NCBI GenBank assembly: GCA_963724385.1
Contig: CAVRUJ010000001.1
Location: 930,001 to 994,000, forward strand
Reading direction: 5' to 3'
DNA length: 64,000 nucleotides
DNA from: DASXQK01 sp963724385
Lineage (GTDB): Bacteria > Pseudomonadota > Alphaproteobacteria > Dongiales > Dongiaceae
Notes under the pieces: model-generated
What the model saw: only the letters and a program-made list of their open reading frames with translations
Databases searched by the model: none
Told to the model about the DNA's origin: nothing
Shown here: positions 52,636 to 61,696 of the stretch, one piece after another
How the letters are laid out: every line of letters starts with the position of its first letter
How positions within the stretch are numbered: position 1 is the stretch's first letter
Translations under genes and position numbers: made by a program

Positions 52636-52829
52636 CAATAACCCGGCTGACCCTCCCAAGTGGGCCCTTGGGGAATGGCGATGTTCGGCACATGCTCGCC
52701 GGGCGGCAGGGCCTCCGGCTTCGGATAGGCCTGCGGAAACTGGTCGGGCTGGGGCGGGGACGGCGGGCCCGGCCTGCCGCAGGCGGCGACTGTCAGCGCC
52801 AGGAACATCAGCAATGCGGCACGCGTCAC
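52635..52829 (-). CDS. lptM: LptM-like small lipoprotein (YifL family)
   Basis: 64 residues: signal MTRAALLMFLALTVAACGRP with lipobox TVAAC, then GPPSPPQPDQFPQAYPKPE and a Pro-rich tail. The short C-G-x-x-G-P-x motif after the lipidated Cys is that of YifL/LptM, which helps fold the LptD/LptE translocon. In Alphaproteobacteria such a gene often lies between argH and lysA, as here. Its start overlaps the argH stop by 4 bases. Confidence 0.75.
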   Translation of the reverse strand: MTRAALLMFLALTVAACGRPGPPSPPQPDQFPQAYPKPEALPPGEHVPNIAIPQGPTWEGQPGY

Positions 52830-54346
52830 AGGAAACGCTCCCGCGCCGCGGCGACGGCGCGCCGCACATTGTCGGGTGCGGTGCCGCCATAGCTGGACCG
52901 GCCTTCAACCGCCGCTTCGACCGAGAGGGCCTGGCGAATCTCCGGGCCGATCCGGGGTTCGATGCTGCGCATTGCGGCCAGCGGCAGCTCGCCAAGCCCG
53001 CAACCCCTGCGCTCGGCGAGCCGCACCAGGTTGCCGGTCACCCGATGAGCCTCGCGGAAGGGGAGCCCGAGCTTGCGCACCAGCGCATCGGCGAGGTCGG
53101 TCGCGGTGATGAAGCCGCGCTCGCAGGCCTGGCGCATGGCGCCGGCGTCGACAGTGAGATCGGCGACCATGCCGGCCATGGCGCCAAGGGTGAGAGCCAG
53201 ATTGTCGGCGGCGAGGAAGACCGGCTCTTTGTCCTCTTGCATGTCCTTGCCGTAGGTGAGCGGCAGGCCCTTCATGACCGCGAGAAGCTGCACCAGCGCG
53301 CCGATCGCCTGGCCGGCCTTGCCGCGCACCAGCTCGGCGGCATCGGGGTTGCGCTTCTGGGGCATGATCGAGCTGCCGGTTGTGAAGGCATCGCTGAGGC
53401 GCACGAAGCGGAATCCCTCGCTGGTCCACAGCACGAGTTCCTCGGCGAAGCGCGAGAGATGGGTCGCGAGGATCGCGCCAGCAGCGAGGAATTCGAGGGC
53501 GAAGTCACGGGACGCCACGGCGTCCATGGAATTGGCCATGGGCCGGGCGAAGCCCAGCGCCGCCGCCGTCATCTGCCGGTCGATGGGGAAGCTGGTCCCG
53601 GCGAGCGCTCCGGCGCCGAGCGGGCATTCATTCAGGCGCCGGCTGCAGTCGGCGAGCCGACCCCGGTCACGCGCCAGCATCTCGACATAAGCCAGCAGGT
53701 GATGGCCGAAGGTGACGGGCTGGGCGACCTGAAGGTGGGTGTAGCCGGGCATGATCGTCCCGGCATGCTCCTCGGCCCGGTCGATGAGCGCCGCGATCAA
53801 GGCGGTCAGGCCGCGGGCCAGGCCGTCGATGGCCTCGCGCAACCAGAGCCGGAAATCGGTCGCCACCTGGTCGTTGCGCGAGCGGGCGGTATGGAGCCGG
53901 CCGGCCGCCTCGCCGATCAGCTCGCCGAGCCGCGCCTCGATGTTCATGTGGATGTCTTCCAGGGCCGTCTTGAAGGTGAAGCGCCCTTGCTCGATCTCCG
54001 TCTCGATACGGGCGAGGCCCTGGAGGATGACCCGCCCGTCGGCCTCGCGCAAAATGCCCTGGCGGACCAGCATCTCGGCATGAGCCCGGCTGCCCGCGAT
54101 GTCCTGGGAATAAAGCCGTCGATCGATGTCGATCGAAGCGTTGATTTGTTGCATGATCGCGGCGGGACCGCCGGCGAACCGCCCGCCCCAGATGCTGCTG
54201 GCCGGTTTGTCGGACTTGGCCGCCGTGCTGCTCTTTCCGGCAGGGGCCGGCGCGCGATGCTTGGCGGCGGGGACTGCCGCAAGGCGCTTGGCGCCGCGGG
54301 CCTTCGCAGACTTGTCTTTCGCCGAATGAGGTTTTTCGATGCTCAA
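52826..54346 (-). CDS. argH: Argininosuccinate lyase, TTG start, basic N-terminal extension
   Basis: Cleaves argininosuccinate to arginine and fumarate. The family part runs from SSIWGGRFAGGPAAIMQQIN, with TARSRNDQVATDFRLWLREA and the signature GSSIMPQKRNPDAAELVRG. Before it lie about 45 residues rich in Lys, Ala and Pro (KDKSAKARGAKRLAAVPAAK), unusual for the family. TTG at 54346 is preceded by GGAAGGG at a good distance. No other start closer to the family part exists except non-standard codons. The start overlaps the divergent tlpA start by 8 bases. Confidence 0.93.
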   Translation of the reverse strand: MSIEKPHSAKDKSAKARGAKRLAAVPAAKHRAPAPAGKSSTAAKSDKPASSIWGGRFAGGPAAIMQQINASIDIDRRLYSQDIAGSRAHAEMLVRQGILREADGRVILQGLARIETEIEQGRFTFKTALEDIHMNIEARLGELIGEAAGRLHTARSRNDQVATDFRLWLREAIDGLARGLTALIAALIDRAEEHAGTIMPGYTHLQVAQPVTFGHHLLAYVEMLARDRGRLADCSRRLNECPLGAGALAGTSFPIDRQMTAAALGFARPMANSMDAVASRDFALEFLAAGAILATHLSRFAEELVLWTSEGFRFVRLSDAFTTGSSIMPQKRNPDAAELVRGKAGQAIGALVQLLAVMKGLPLTYGKDMQEDKEPVFLAADNLALTLGAMAGMVADLTVDAGAMRQACERGFITATDLADALVRKLGLPFREAHRVTGNLVRLAERRGCGLGELPLAAMRSIEPRIGPEIRQALSVEAAVEGRSSYGGTAPDNVRRAVAAARERFL

Positions 54347-54987
54347 GCGCTCAGCCCTTCCCGCCGCTTTCGCCGCGATCCTCATCGCCGCGGCCGCTGC
54401 GGCCGGCGAGGGACCGGCCCTGACCGGATCGGTCGAGAACTTTAGCCGGATCGACCCGCCCCTGCCAGCGCCGGGCGAAAGCTTCAAGAACGCCAATGGC
54501 GACCGGCTGGCGCTCGCGGACTTCAGGGGCAAGCTTGTCCTGCTCAACGTCTGGGCCACCTGGTGCGGGCCCTGCCGGCAGGAGATGCCCTCCCTCGACA
54601 GGCTGGCGGCCAAGCTCGCACCGGAGGGTCTGGTGGTTCTGCCCATTTCCATCGACCAAGGCGGCGGACCCGTGGTGGCGATGTACTACTACCAGGAGGG
54701 GATCGACCATTTGGGCATCTATCTCGACCCCGGCCATTATATTCAGGATGACCTGAAGGTGAGCGCGCTGCCCACCAGCTTCCTGATCGATCCGAACGGG
54801 CGACTGGTCGGCACGCTGCTGGGGTCGACTCAATGGGATTCGCCCGAGGCGTTTGCTTTGATTCGGTATTACCTGAAATCGGCCAAACCGCCGGTCGCCA
54901 AGCCAACCAATGTGCAGCCGGCGGCCTTCCGGGCGCCGGCCGGGACGCCCGCTCAACGAGTTCGGGATGGGTTTGTCGCCGCTATAG
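54339..54987 (+). CDS. TlpA-family thiol:disulfide reductase, 3' end frame-broken
   Basis: A thioredoxin-fold protein exported by a signal peptide (LPAAFAAILIAAAAAAGEG). GKLVLLNVWATWCGPCRQEM contains the CGPC redox pair, PTSFLIDPNGRLVGTLLG the cis-Pro. It probably reduces disulfides in the periplasm, for example during cytochrome c maturation. As given, the frame has no stop until 55913 and runs through the hbd gene in antisense. Removing one base at about 54962 (GAGTTC to GAGTC) gives a TAG at 54985-54987 and a normal 215-residue protein. Confidence 0.85.
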
Positions 54988-55826
54988 ATGTAAAAGCCGC
55001 GGTCGGTCTTCCGGCCGAGCCAGCCGGCCTCGACATATTTCACCAGCAGCGGGCAGGGCCGGTACTTGCTGTCGGCCAAGCCCTCATAGAGCACCTGCAT
55101 CACGGCGAGGCAGGTGTCGAGGCCGATGAAGTCCGCCAGCTCCAGCGGTCCCATGGGATGGTTGGCGCCGAGCCGCATCGCGGTGTCGATCGCCTCGACC
55201 GAGCCGACGCCCTCGTAGAGGGTGTAGACGGCCTCGTTGATCATCGGCAGCAGGATCCGGTTGACGATGAAGGCGGGGAAGTCCTCGGACACCGCGATGG
55301 TCTTGCCGAGCCTCTCCGACAGCTCCCTGACCGCGCCGAAAGTCTGATCGTCGGTCGCCAGGCCGCGGATCAGCTCGACCAGCTGCATCAGCGGCACGGG
55401 ATTCATGAAATGCATGCCCATGAAGCGGGTCGGCCGGTCGGTGGCGGCGGCGAGCCGGGTGATGGAGATCGAGGAGGTGTTGGAGGCGACGATCGCCTCC
55501 GGCTTCAGCAACGGACAAAGTTTCTTCAGGATGTCGCGCTTTATCTCTTCCTTCTCGGTCGCCGCCTCGATGACGATGTCGCAGTCCTTGAACAGGCCGT
55601 AGTCGGTGCCATAGGCGATGTGGTTCAAGGCCGCCTGGCGCTCGGCATCGGTGATGTATTCGCGCTTCACCTGGCGGGCCATGTTCTGACCGATGATGTC
55701 CTTGGCCTTGGCGATCTGCTGAGGATCGATATCCATCAGCTTGACGTCGTAGCCCTTGAGGGAAGCGACATGGGCGATGCCGTTGCCCATCTGCCCGGCG
55801 CCGATGACGCCGATCTTGTGGATCAT
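54953..55826 (-). CDS. hbd: 3-hydroxybutyryl-CoA dehydrogenase, 3' end frame-broken
   Basis: NAD(P)-dependent oxidation of 3-hydroxybutyryl-CoA or its reversal. MIHKIGVIGAGQMGNGIAHV is the Rossmann motif, ASNTSSISITRLAAATDRPT and GMHFMNPVPLMQLVELI carry the catalytic Ser and His, and ANHPMGPLELADFIGLDTCL completes the C-domain. As given the frame runs on to 54351. Dropping one A in GAACTC gives the C-terminus GDKPIPTR-stop at 54953, about 290 residues and typical of the family. It is transcribed after etfA, 23 bases away. Confidence 0.93.
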
Positions 55827-55849
55827 GGGGATGAGGCCGCTCCTTTGGC

Positions 55850-56785
55850 CTACTTGCTCAGTTCCTTGGTCAGCTCCGGCACCGCCTGGAACAGGTCGGC
55901 GACGAGGCCGTAGTCGGCCACCTGGAAGATCGGCGCGTCTTCGTCCTTGTTGATGGCGACGATGACCTTGCTGTCCTTCATGCCGGCGAGATGCTGGATG
56001 GCGCCGGAGATGCCGACGGCGATGTAGAGATCGGGCGCCACCACCTTGCCGGTCTGGCCGACCTGGTAGTCGTTGGGCACGAAGCCGGCGTCGACCGCCG
56101 CCCGGCTGGCGCCTACGGCGGCACCAAGCTTGTCGGCGACCGCCTCGAGAAGCTTGAAGTTGTCGCCGCTCTGCATCCCGCGCCCGCCAGAGACGACGAT
56201 TCGCGCCGAGGTCAGCTCCGGCCTCTCGTTCTTGCTCAGGTCCTGGCCGACGAAACGCGAGAGCCCGGCATCGCCCGCAGCGCCAATTGCCTCGACGGCG
56301 GCGCTGCCGCCGCTGGCCGGGGCCGCATCGAAGCCGGTCATGCGCACGGTGATGACCTTGATGCGCTCGGCCGACTGGACGGTCGCCAGCGCATTGCCGG
56401 CATAGATGGTGCGCACGAAGGTGTCGGGCGAGACCACCGCGCTGATTTCGGAAATCTGGGCCACGTCGAGCAGGGCCGCCACCCGAGGCATCACGTTTTT
56501 GCCGCTGCTGGTCGCGGGCGCGATCACGTGGGTGTAGTCGCTCGAGAGCTGGACCAGGAGCTTGGCCAGGTTCTCGGCCAGGCGATGGGCGTAGAGGGCG
56601 TCGTCCGCCAGCAGCACCTTGGCTACGCCGGGCACGGCCGCGGCCGCCTCGGCTGCCGGCCGGCAGGCCTGGCCAGCCACCAGCAGGACCAGCTCGCCCC
56701 CGATCTCTTTCGCCGCCGTGACCGCGTTCAGGGTCGCGGGCTTGAGGGCCGCGTTGTCATGCTCGGCCAGAAGAAGGACGCGCAT
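55850..56785 (-). CDS. etfA: Electron transfer flavoprotein alpha subunit
   Basis: A 311-residue FAD-binding subunit that collects electrons from acyl-CoA dehydrogenases. The C-terminal FAD domain is clear: VVSGGRGMQSGDNFKLLEAV, LYIAVGISGAIQHLAGMKDS and AINKDEDAPIFQVADYGLVA. It follows etfB with overlapping stop and start (TGATG). With hbd just downstream and mcd nearby it fits acyl-CoA oxidation. Confidence 0.97.
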   Translation of the reverse strand: MRVLLLAEHDNAALKPATLNAVTAAKEIGGELVLLVAGQACRPAAEAAAAVPGVAKVLLADDALYAHRLAENLAKLLVQLSSDYTHVIAPATSSGKNVMPRVAALLDVAQISEISAVVSPDTFVRTIYAGNALATVQSAERIKVITVRMTGFDAAPASGGSAAVEAIGAAGDAGLSRFVGQDLSKNERPELTSARIVVSGGRGMQSGDNFKLLEAVADKLGAAVGASRAAVDAGFVPNDYQVGQTGKVVAPDLYIAVGISGAIQHLAGMKDSKVIVAINKDEDAPIFQVADYGLVADLFQAVPELTKELSK

Positions 56786-57537
56786 CAGATCACCTTCGCT
56801 TCATTGCGGAGCTTGTCCACCAGCTCGGCCACGCTTTTCACTTTGACGCCGGACTTGCGCTTCGGCGGCTCGCCCACCTTCAGGGTCTTGAGGCGGGGTG
56901 CGGGATCGACGCCCAGCTGCTCGGGCGTCAGGGTCTCGATGGGCTTCTTCTTCGCCTTCATGATGTTGGGCAGCGAGGCATAGCGCGGTTCGTTGAGGCG
57001 AAGGTCGGTGGTCAGCACCAGCGGCAGCTTCAAGGTCACAGTCTCCAGCCCGCCGTCCACCTCGCGGGTGACATTGGCTGTGCCGTCGCCGTTGATGGCG
57101 AGCTTGGAGGCGAAGCAGCCCTGGGACCAGCCGAGCAGGGCCGACAGCATCTGGCCGGTCTGGTTGGCGTCGTCGTCGATCGCCTGCTTGCCCAGGATGC
57201 AGATCTCGGGTTTTTCCTTGTCGACCACGGCCTTGATCAGCTTGGCCACGGCCAGGGGCTGCAGCTCGACATCGGTCTGGACGTGGATGCCGCGGTCCGC
57301 ACCCATGGCAAGGGCGGTGCGGATGGTTTCCTGCACCTGGGGCAGGCCGAGGGAGATGGCGATGACCTCTGTCGCCTTGCCGGCTTCCTTCATCCGCACG
57401 GCCTCTTCGACGCCGATCTCGTCGAATGGGTTCATGGACATCTTGACGTTGGCTGTCTCGACGCCGGTGCCGTCCGCCTTGACCCGGATTTTGACGTTGA
57501 AGTCGACGACGCGCTTGACCGCGACCAGGACCTTCAT
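56785..57537 (-). CDS. etfB: Electron transfer flavoprotein beta subunit
   Basis: A 250-residue AMP-binding partner of EtfA. MKVLVAVKRVVDFNVKIRVK, MNPFDEIGVEEAVRMKEAG and the C-terminal arm LGVDPAPRLKTLKVGEPP that embraces the alpha subunit are all present. It is the first gene of the etfB-etfA-hbd run. A gap of about 150 bases to the adenosyltransferase gene upstream may hold its promoter. Confidence 0.97.
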   Translation of the reverse strand: MKVLVAVKRVVDFNVKIRVKADGTGVETANVKMSMNPFDEIGVEEAVRMKEAGKATEVIAISLGLPQVQETIRTALAMGADRGIHVQTDVELQPLAVAKLIKAVVDKEKPEICILGKQAIDDDANQTGQMLSALLGWSQGCFASKLAINGDGTANVTREVDGGLETVTLKLPLVLTTDLRLNEPRYASLPNIMKAKKKPIETLTPEQLGVDPAPRLKTLKVGEPPKRKSGVKVKSVAELVDKLRNEAKVI

Positions 57538-57688
57538 GGGATTCGATCCGACCTGCTGCTCGATCTCGATGGGGGCATGCCAGGGGCCGCATCCTCGTCT
57601 TCAAGGACACGCCAAGCCGCCTTGCGACCCCGATTTTTTGCGGGCGCACAATAGGTCGCCGTCATCTGACTGTCAACGAGGCGGGGGC

Positions 57689-58243
57689 TCAGCGGTTGGC
57701 CCCGGGGCGCCACAGGACATCCTTGCGTCCCTTGTCGTTCAGGTACCGGGAAAGGACGAACAGATGATCCGACAACCTGTTGATATACTTGATTGCCGCC
57801 GGATTGACCGGGCTCTTGTCGGCGAGCGCCGTCATCGCGCGTTCGGCCCTTCGTGCGATCGTGCGGGCGAGGTGGAGCGCTGCCGCCGCGGGGCTGCCGC
57901 CTGGCAGCACGAAGGACTCCAGAGGTTGCAGCGCGGCATTCATGGCGTCGATCTCGCGTTCCAGCTTTTCGACCTGGCTCTCCAGGATGCGCAAGGCCCC
58001 GGGCTTGTCATCCGGTCGGCAGAGATCGGCGCCCAGGTCGAACAGGTCGTTCTGGATCCGGGCCAGCATGGCATCGGCGTCGCCCTTGGTATGAAGACGG
58101 GCAAGGCCCACCGCCGCATTGGCCTCGTCCACGGCCCCATAGGCCTCGACCCGAGGATCGTGCTTGGCGACGCGCCTGCCGCCGCCCAGCGACGTGCGGC
58201 CCTTGTCGCCGCCGCGCGTGTAGATGCGGGTCAGCTTAACCAC
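57689..58243 (-). CDS. PduO-type ATP:cob(I)alamin adenosyltransferase
   Basis: A 184-residue enzyme that makes adenosylcobalamin. TRGGDKGRTSLGGGRRVAKH binds ATP, AYGAVDEANAAVGLARL follows, and the pocket residues lie in ARTIARRAERAMTALADK and NRLSDHLFVLSRYLN. Adenosylcobalamin is needed by the mutases of the ethylmalonyl-CoA pathway, whose other genes ccr and mcd lie 2-4 kb away. Its start overlaps the stop of the small membrane protein by 8 bases. Confidence 0.94.
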   Translation of the reverse strand: MVKLTRIYTRGGDKGRTSLGGGRRVAKHDPRVEAYGAVDEANAAVGLARLHTKGDADAMLARIQNDLFDLGADLCRPDDKPGALRILESQVEKLEREIDAMNAALQPLESFVLPGGSPAAAALHLARTIARRAERAMTALADKSPVNPAAIKYINRLSDHLFVLSRYLNDKGRKDVLWRPGANR

Positions 58244-58436
58244 GATGCCAGATCATCATGAAGATGATGAAGAGCAGCACCGCGATGCCCTGCATGATCA
58301 CGCGCCAGCGCATGAAGCGGTTGGAGTTCCGCTTGGCGAACTCGCCGCCCCGGGCCATGGCGAAAAGGCCGAGGAAAAGCACGCCCAGCGTCAGGAGCAT
58401 GGCGATGATCAGGAGCGAATAGACGAAGGCTTGCAT
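58236..58436 (-). CDS. Twin transmembrane helix small protein
   Basis: 66 residues with two helices (VYSLLIIAMLLTLGVLFLGL and IMQGIAVLLFIIFMMIW) joined by a polar turn (MARGGEFAKRNSNRFMRWRV). This matches the HIG1-like twin-membrane-helix family common in Alphaproteobacteria, related to cytochrome oxidase assembly factors in mitochondria. It is translationally coupled to the adenosyltransferase gene, a conserved arrangement in this class as I recall. Confidence 0.88.
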   Translation of the reverse strand: MQAFVYSLLIIAMLLTLGVLFLGLFAMARGGEFAKRNSNRFMRWRVIMQGIAVLLFIIFMMIWHRG

Positions 58437-58478
58437 GGGCGGAAGACTATAGCGACGGCCCGTCCTGGGACAGAGGCG

Positions 58479-59852
58479 CTAAATCACCTTCCCCGGGTTG
58501 AGGATCCCCTTGGGATCGAGGGTGCGCTTCAGAAGCCCCATGAGGGCCAGTTCGGCCGGCCCGCGGGAATGGCCGAGATAGGGCCGCTTCAGGGTGCCGA
58601 TGCCGTGCTCGGCGGAGATCGAGCCGCCGAAGGCGCGCAAGGCCTCATACACGACGCCATCCACGTCATGCATCACCTCGGGTCCGGCGCCGGGAACCGA
58701 GACCGAGATGTGCAGATTGCTGTCGCCGACATGGCCGTAATAGACGTTGAGCAGGCCAGGCCAGCGCTTTTCCAGTGCGGCGCGACAACGGCGCACATAG
58801 TCCTCGATCAGGCCGATGGGCAGGCTCACGTCGAAGTTGATGCAGAGCGGCAGGCTGTCGAGCGGATGGCCCTCGCGAATGATCCAGAAATCGCGCGCCG
58901 CCTGTTCGGACTGGGCGAGCAACGCATCGAGAACCAGGCCGTCGGCCATCGCCGCACCGAGGAGATCCTGGAAGCGCGTCTCGTCGCCGGCGGGATCGTT
59001 CCCGGCGAATTCCATCAGCACATAGTAGGGGTGATGGTCCGGCAGCGGTTTCTGCTTCGCCGTCGGGTGGTTGACCATGAAGCTGTAGTAGTCGTGCCAC
59101 ATGACCTCGAAGGCGCTGACGGCGCCGAGCTCCGCCTGGGCCCGGCGCAACAGGCTGACGACCGCCTCGTAGCTCGGCAGCGCGCAAAGCGCCGTCGCCT
59201 TGCTCCTGGGCTTGGGATGAAGGCGCAGCACCGCCCGGGTGATGATGCCGAGCGTCCCTTCGGCGCCGACGAAAAGCTGCTTCAGGTCGTAGCCGGCATT
59301 GTTCTTCAGCATCTTGTTGAGGGCGCTTATCACCGTGCCGTCGGCCAGGACCACTTCCAGGCCGAGCAGCTGCTCGCGCGCCATGCCGTAGCGGATGACA
59401 CGGTTGCCACCGGCATTGGTCGAAAGGTTGCCGCCGATCTGGCAGGAGCCGCGGGCGCCGAGGTCGAGGGCGAGAAGGAAGCCCGCCTCATCGGCCGCGC
59501 GCTGGGCGATCTCGAGAGGCGTGCCGGCGCCAAGCGTGATGGTGGCAGCCGCCTTGTCGATTTCCTCGATGCCGGCCATGCGATCCAGGGACAGTGCGAT
59601 GTCGCCGGCCCGCGGCGTGGCGCCGCCAGCCAACCCGGTCATGCCACCTTGGGGCACCACCGTCTGCCCCGCTTCATTGCAGAGCTTGAGGATCGTCGCG
59701 ACCTCCGGCGTGCTGCGCGGGCGCAAGAGGGCCAGCGGCCGGGCAGGGTCTATGGCGCTGTAGTCGCAGCGATATCGATCGCCGATCGCTTCGCCGATAC
59801 TCACCACCTCGGGCCCCAGCGCTTGCGTGAGCCTTGCGACGATGTCGGTCAT
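58479..59852 (-). CDS. FAD-linked oxidase (D-lactate/glycolate dehydrogenase-like)
   Basis: A 457-residue VAO-type flavoprotein. The FAD domain has VVPQGGMTGLAGGATPRAGD and SCQIGGNLSTNAGGNRVIRY; the C-terminal substrate domain ends with GHVGDSNLHISVSVPG (metal-type His), SISAEHGIGTLKRPYLG and LDPKGILNPGKVI. This is the layout of D-2-hydroxyacid dehydrogenases such as D-lactate, D-2-hydroxyglutarate or glycolate oxidising enzymes. Specificity is open. ATG at 59852 gives MTDIVARLTQALG; longer frames are not family-like. It follows mcd on the same strand. Confidence 0.92.
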   Translation of the reverse strand: MTDIVARLTQALGPEVVSIGEAIGDRYRCDYSAIDPARPLALLRPRSTPEVATILKLCNEAGQTVVPQGGMTGLAGGATPRAGDIALSLDRMAGIEEIDKAAATITLGAGTPLEIAQRAADEAGFLLALDLGARGSCQIGGNLSTNAGGNRVIRYGMAREQLLGLEVVLADGTVISALNKMLKNNAGYDLKQLFVGAEGTLGIITRAVLRLHPKPRSKATALCALPSYEAVVSLLRRAQAELGAVSAFEVMWHDYYSFMVNHPTAKQKPLPDHHPYYVLMEFAGNDPAGDETRFQDLLGAAMADGLVLDALLAQSEQAARDFWIIREGHPLDSLPLCINFDVSLPIGLIEDYVRRCRAALEKRWPGLLNVYYGHVGDSNLHISVSVPGAGPEVMHDVDGVVYEALRAFGGSISAEHGIGTLKRPYLGHSRGPAELALMGLLKRTLDPKGILNPGKVI

Positions 59853-59929
59853 GCCTGTCTCCCCCGGATGTCGCGGGAATTTAGCACTCTCGCCACGGGC
59901 ACTCTTCCGCCTTCGGCGAGCCTGGGCTC

Positions 59930-61573
59930 CTAATTCCGTCCCGCCAGCAGGCCCCGGGCGATGACCTGGGCCTGGATTTCGGCCGCACCTTCGAAGATGT
60001 TGAGGATGCGGGCGTCGCACAGCACCCGGCTGATGGCGTATTCCTCGGCATAGCCGTTGCCGCCGTGCACCTGAAGGGCATTGTCGGCGTTTGCCCAGGC
60101 CGTGCGCGCCGCCAGGAGCTTGGCCATCCCTGCTTCGATGTCGCAGCGCCGGCCGGAATCCTTCTGGCGCGCCGCTTCGTAGGTGAGCTGGCGGGCGATC
60201 ATGGTCTCCACCGCCATCCAGGCGAGCTTGCCGTAGACCCGGGGGAACTCGTAGATCGGCTTGCCGAATTGGATCCGGCCGCGCGCGTAAGCGAGGCCGA
60301 GCTCGAGAGCCGATTGGGCCACGCCCGTTGCCCGGGCCGCGGTCTGAATGCGGGCGGATTCGAAGGTAGCCATGAGCTGCTTGAAGCCGTCGCCCTCTAC
60401 CCCGCCCAGGAGGTTGTCGGCCATGACCTCGAAGCCGTCGAAGGCGAGTTCGTATTCCTTCATGCCGCGATAGCCGAGCACGCGGATTTCGCTGCCGCTC
60501 ATGCCCTCGGCCGGGAAGGGGTCGGCTTCGCTACCGCGCGGCTTCTCGGCGAGGAACATGGACAGGCCCTTGTAGCCTGGTTCCTTCGGGTCGGTGCGGG
60601 CGAGCAGGGTCATCACGTCGCTGCGCGCGGCGTGGGTGATCCAGGTCTTGTTGCCGGTAATGCGATAGACCCCGCCCTGGCGTTCGGCGCGCGTGCGCAG
60701 GCTGCCGAGATCGGAGCCGGTGCCGGGTTCGGTGAACACGGCGGTCGGGAGAATCCTGCCAGCCGCGATGCCCGGCAGCCATTGGCGCTTCTGGGCCTCG
60801 GTGCCGCCGAGCCGGATGAGTTCCGCCGCAATCTCCGAGCGGGTGCCGAGCGAGCCGAGGCCGATATAGCCTCGCGACAGCTCTTCGGTCACCACGCACA
60901 TGGCGAGCTTGCCTTGGCCGGCGCCACCGTATTCCTCCGGCACCGTCAGGCCGAAGATTCCGAGTGCGGCCAGTTCCTCGATCACCGCGATGGGGATCAG
61001 CACATCCTCGCGGTGCCAGCCATGGGCGGCCTCGCGGTGGCTGTCGGCGAAGCGGCGGAATTGGTCGCGAACCATGACCAAAGCTTCGTCTTCGAGGCCG
61101 GCCTCCCCGAACTCGCCATCGGCGATGAGGGCCGCCAGGCGCCGGCGCGTCGCGTCGGTATTGCCTTCGCGCATCAGGCTTGCCGCCGCTGGATCGGCCG
61201 CGAGCGCCAGGCCTGCGGCTTCGATGCCGAGATCGGCCGGCCGGGCGATCTCGCCCTGGCTCATGGCAAGACCGCCCGCCATCTGGGCCAGGTATTCACC
61301 GAAGGCAGCCGCGAGGATCAGCCGCTCGCGCTCGGCCAAGCGCCCAGCGGCCTGCAGCCGTTCGGCCCAGCCAAGCATCTGGCGCAGCGCCGCGGCATAG
61401 GTGGCGTACCAGGCGAGCGCATGGGCCGCGAACTGCTCGCGCTCGAGGGCCGCGTTGTCGGGCCGGGCGCCGCCGACCCGGGCCGCAACTGCGGCGCGGG
61501 CGGCTTCCAGGAGGGCCTCGGCCGCAACGAGCGCGCGCTTTGCCAGGGATAGCAAGCCGGTGGAGTCGGTCAT
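59930..61573 (-). CDS. mcd: (2S)-methylsuccinyl-CoA dehydrogenase
   Basis: A 547-residue acyl-CoA dehydrogenase whose N-terminal helical extension of roughly 150 residues (LLSLAKRALVAAEALLEAAR onward) makes it longer than ordinary family members, as known for Mcd of the ethylmalonyl-CoA pathway. The core shows TVPEEYGGAGQGKLAMCVVT, the FAD/substrate site AVFTEPGTGSDLGSLRTRA, GNKTWITHAAR and the C-terminal QVHGGNGYAEEYAISRVLCD. Its neighbour ccr makes the pathway assignment strong. It would pass electrons to EtfAB. Confidence 0.9.
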   Translation of the reverse strand: MTDSTGLLSLAKRALVAAEALLEAARAAVAARVGGARPDNAALEREQFAAHALAWYATYAAALRQMLGWAERLQAAGRLAERERLILAAAFGEYLAQMAGGLAMSQGEIARPADLGIEAAGLALAADPAAASLMREGNTDATRRRLAALIADGEFGEAGLEDEALVMVRDQFRRFADSHREAAHGWHREDVLIPIAVIEELAALGIFGLTVPEEYGGAGQGKLAMCVVTEELSRGYIGLGSLGTRSEIAAELIRLGGTEAQKRQWLPGIAAGRILPTAVFTEPGTGSDLGSLRTRAERQGGVYRITGNKTWITHAARSDVMTLLARTDPKEPGYKGLSMFLAEKPRGSEADPFPAEGMSGSEIRVLGYRGMKEYELAFDGFEVMADNLLGGVEGDGFKQLMATFESARIQTAARATGVAQSALELGLAYARGRIQFGKPIYEFPRVYGKLAWMAVETMIARQLTYEAARQKDSGRRCDIEAGMAKLLAARTAWANADNALQVHGGNGYAEEYAISRVLCDARILNIFEGAAEIQAQVIARGLLAGRN

Positions 61574-61582
61574 AAGTGAAGT

Positions 61583-61696
61583 GAACCACAGAGGCACAGA
61601 GACACAGAGGCGAAAGAGAAGGAATCGGGCCGCAAAGCGGCCCAAGATTTTTCTCCTCTCGTCTTTCTCCTCTGTGTCTCTGTGCCTCTGTGGTTC
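61583..61696. repeat. Large palindromic element, 28-bp perfect arms
   Basis: The 28-bp sequence at 61583-61610 (GAACCACAGAGGCACAGAGA...) returns exactly inverted at 61669-61696. Between them lies a GC hairpin (GGGCCGC, AAA, GCGGCCC at 61627-61643) and a purine/pyrimidine-rich spacer with partial symmetry. It sits in the gap between ccr and mcd. Similar ACAGAG-rich palindromes are dispersed between genes in many bacterial genomes. Confidence 0.75.

Noticed and set aside
54339..55913. A 524-residue TlpA fusion protein
   Set aside because: The second half is the antisense of hbd. One excess base explains the missing stop.
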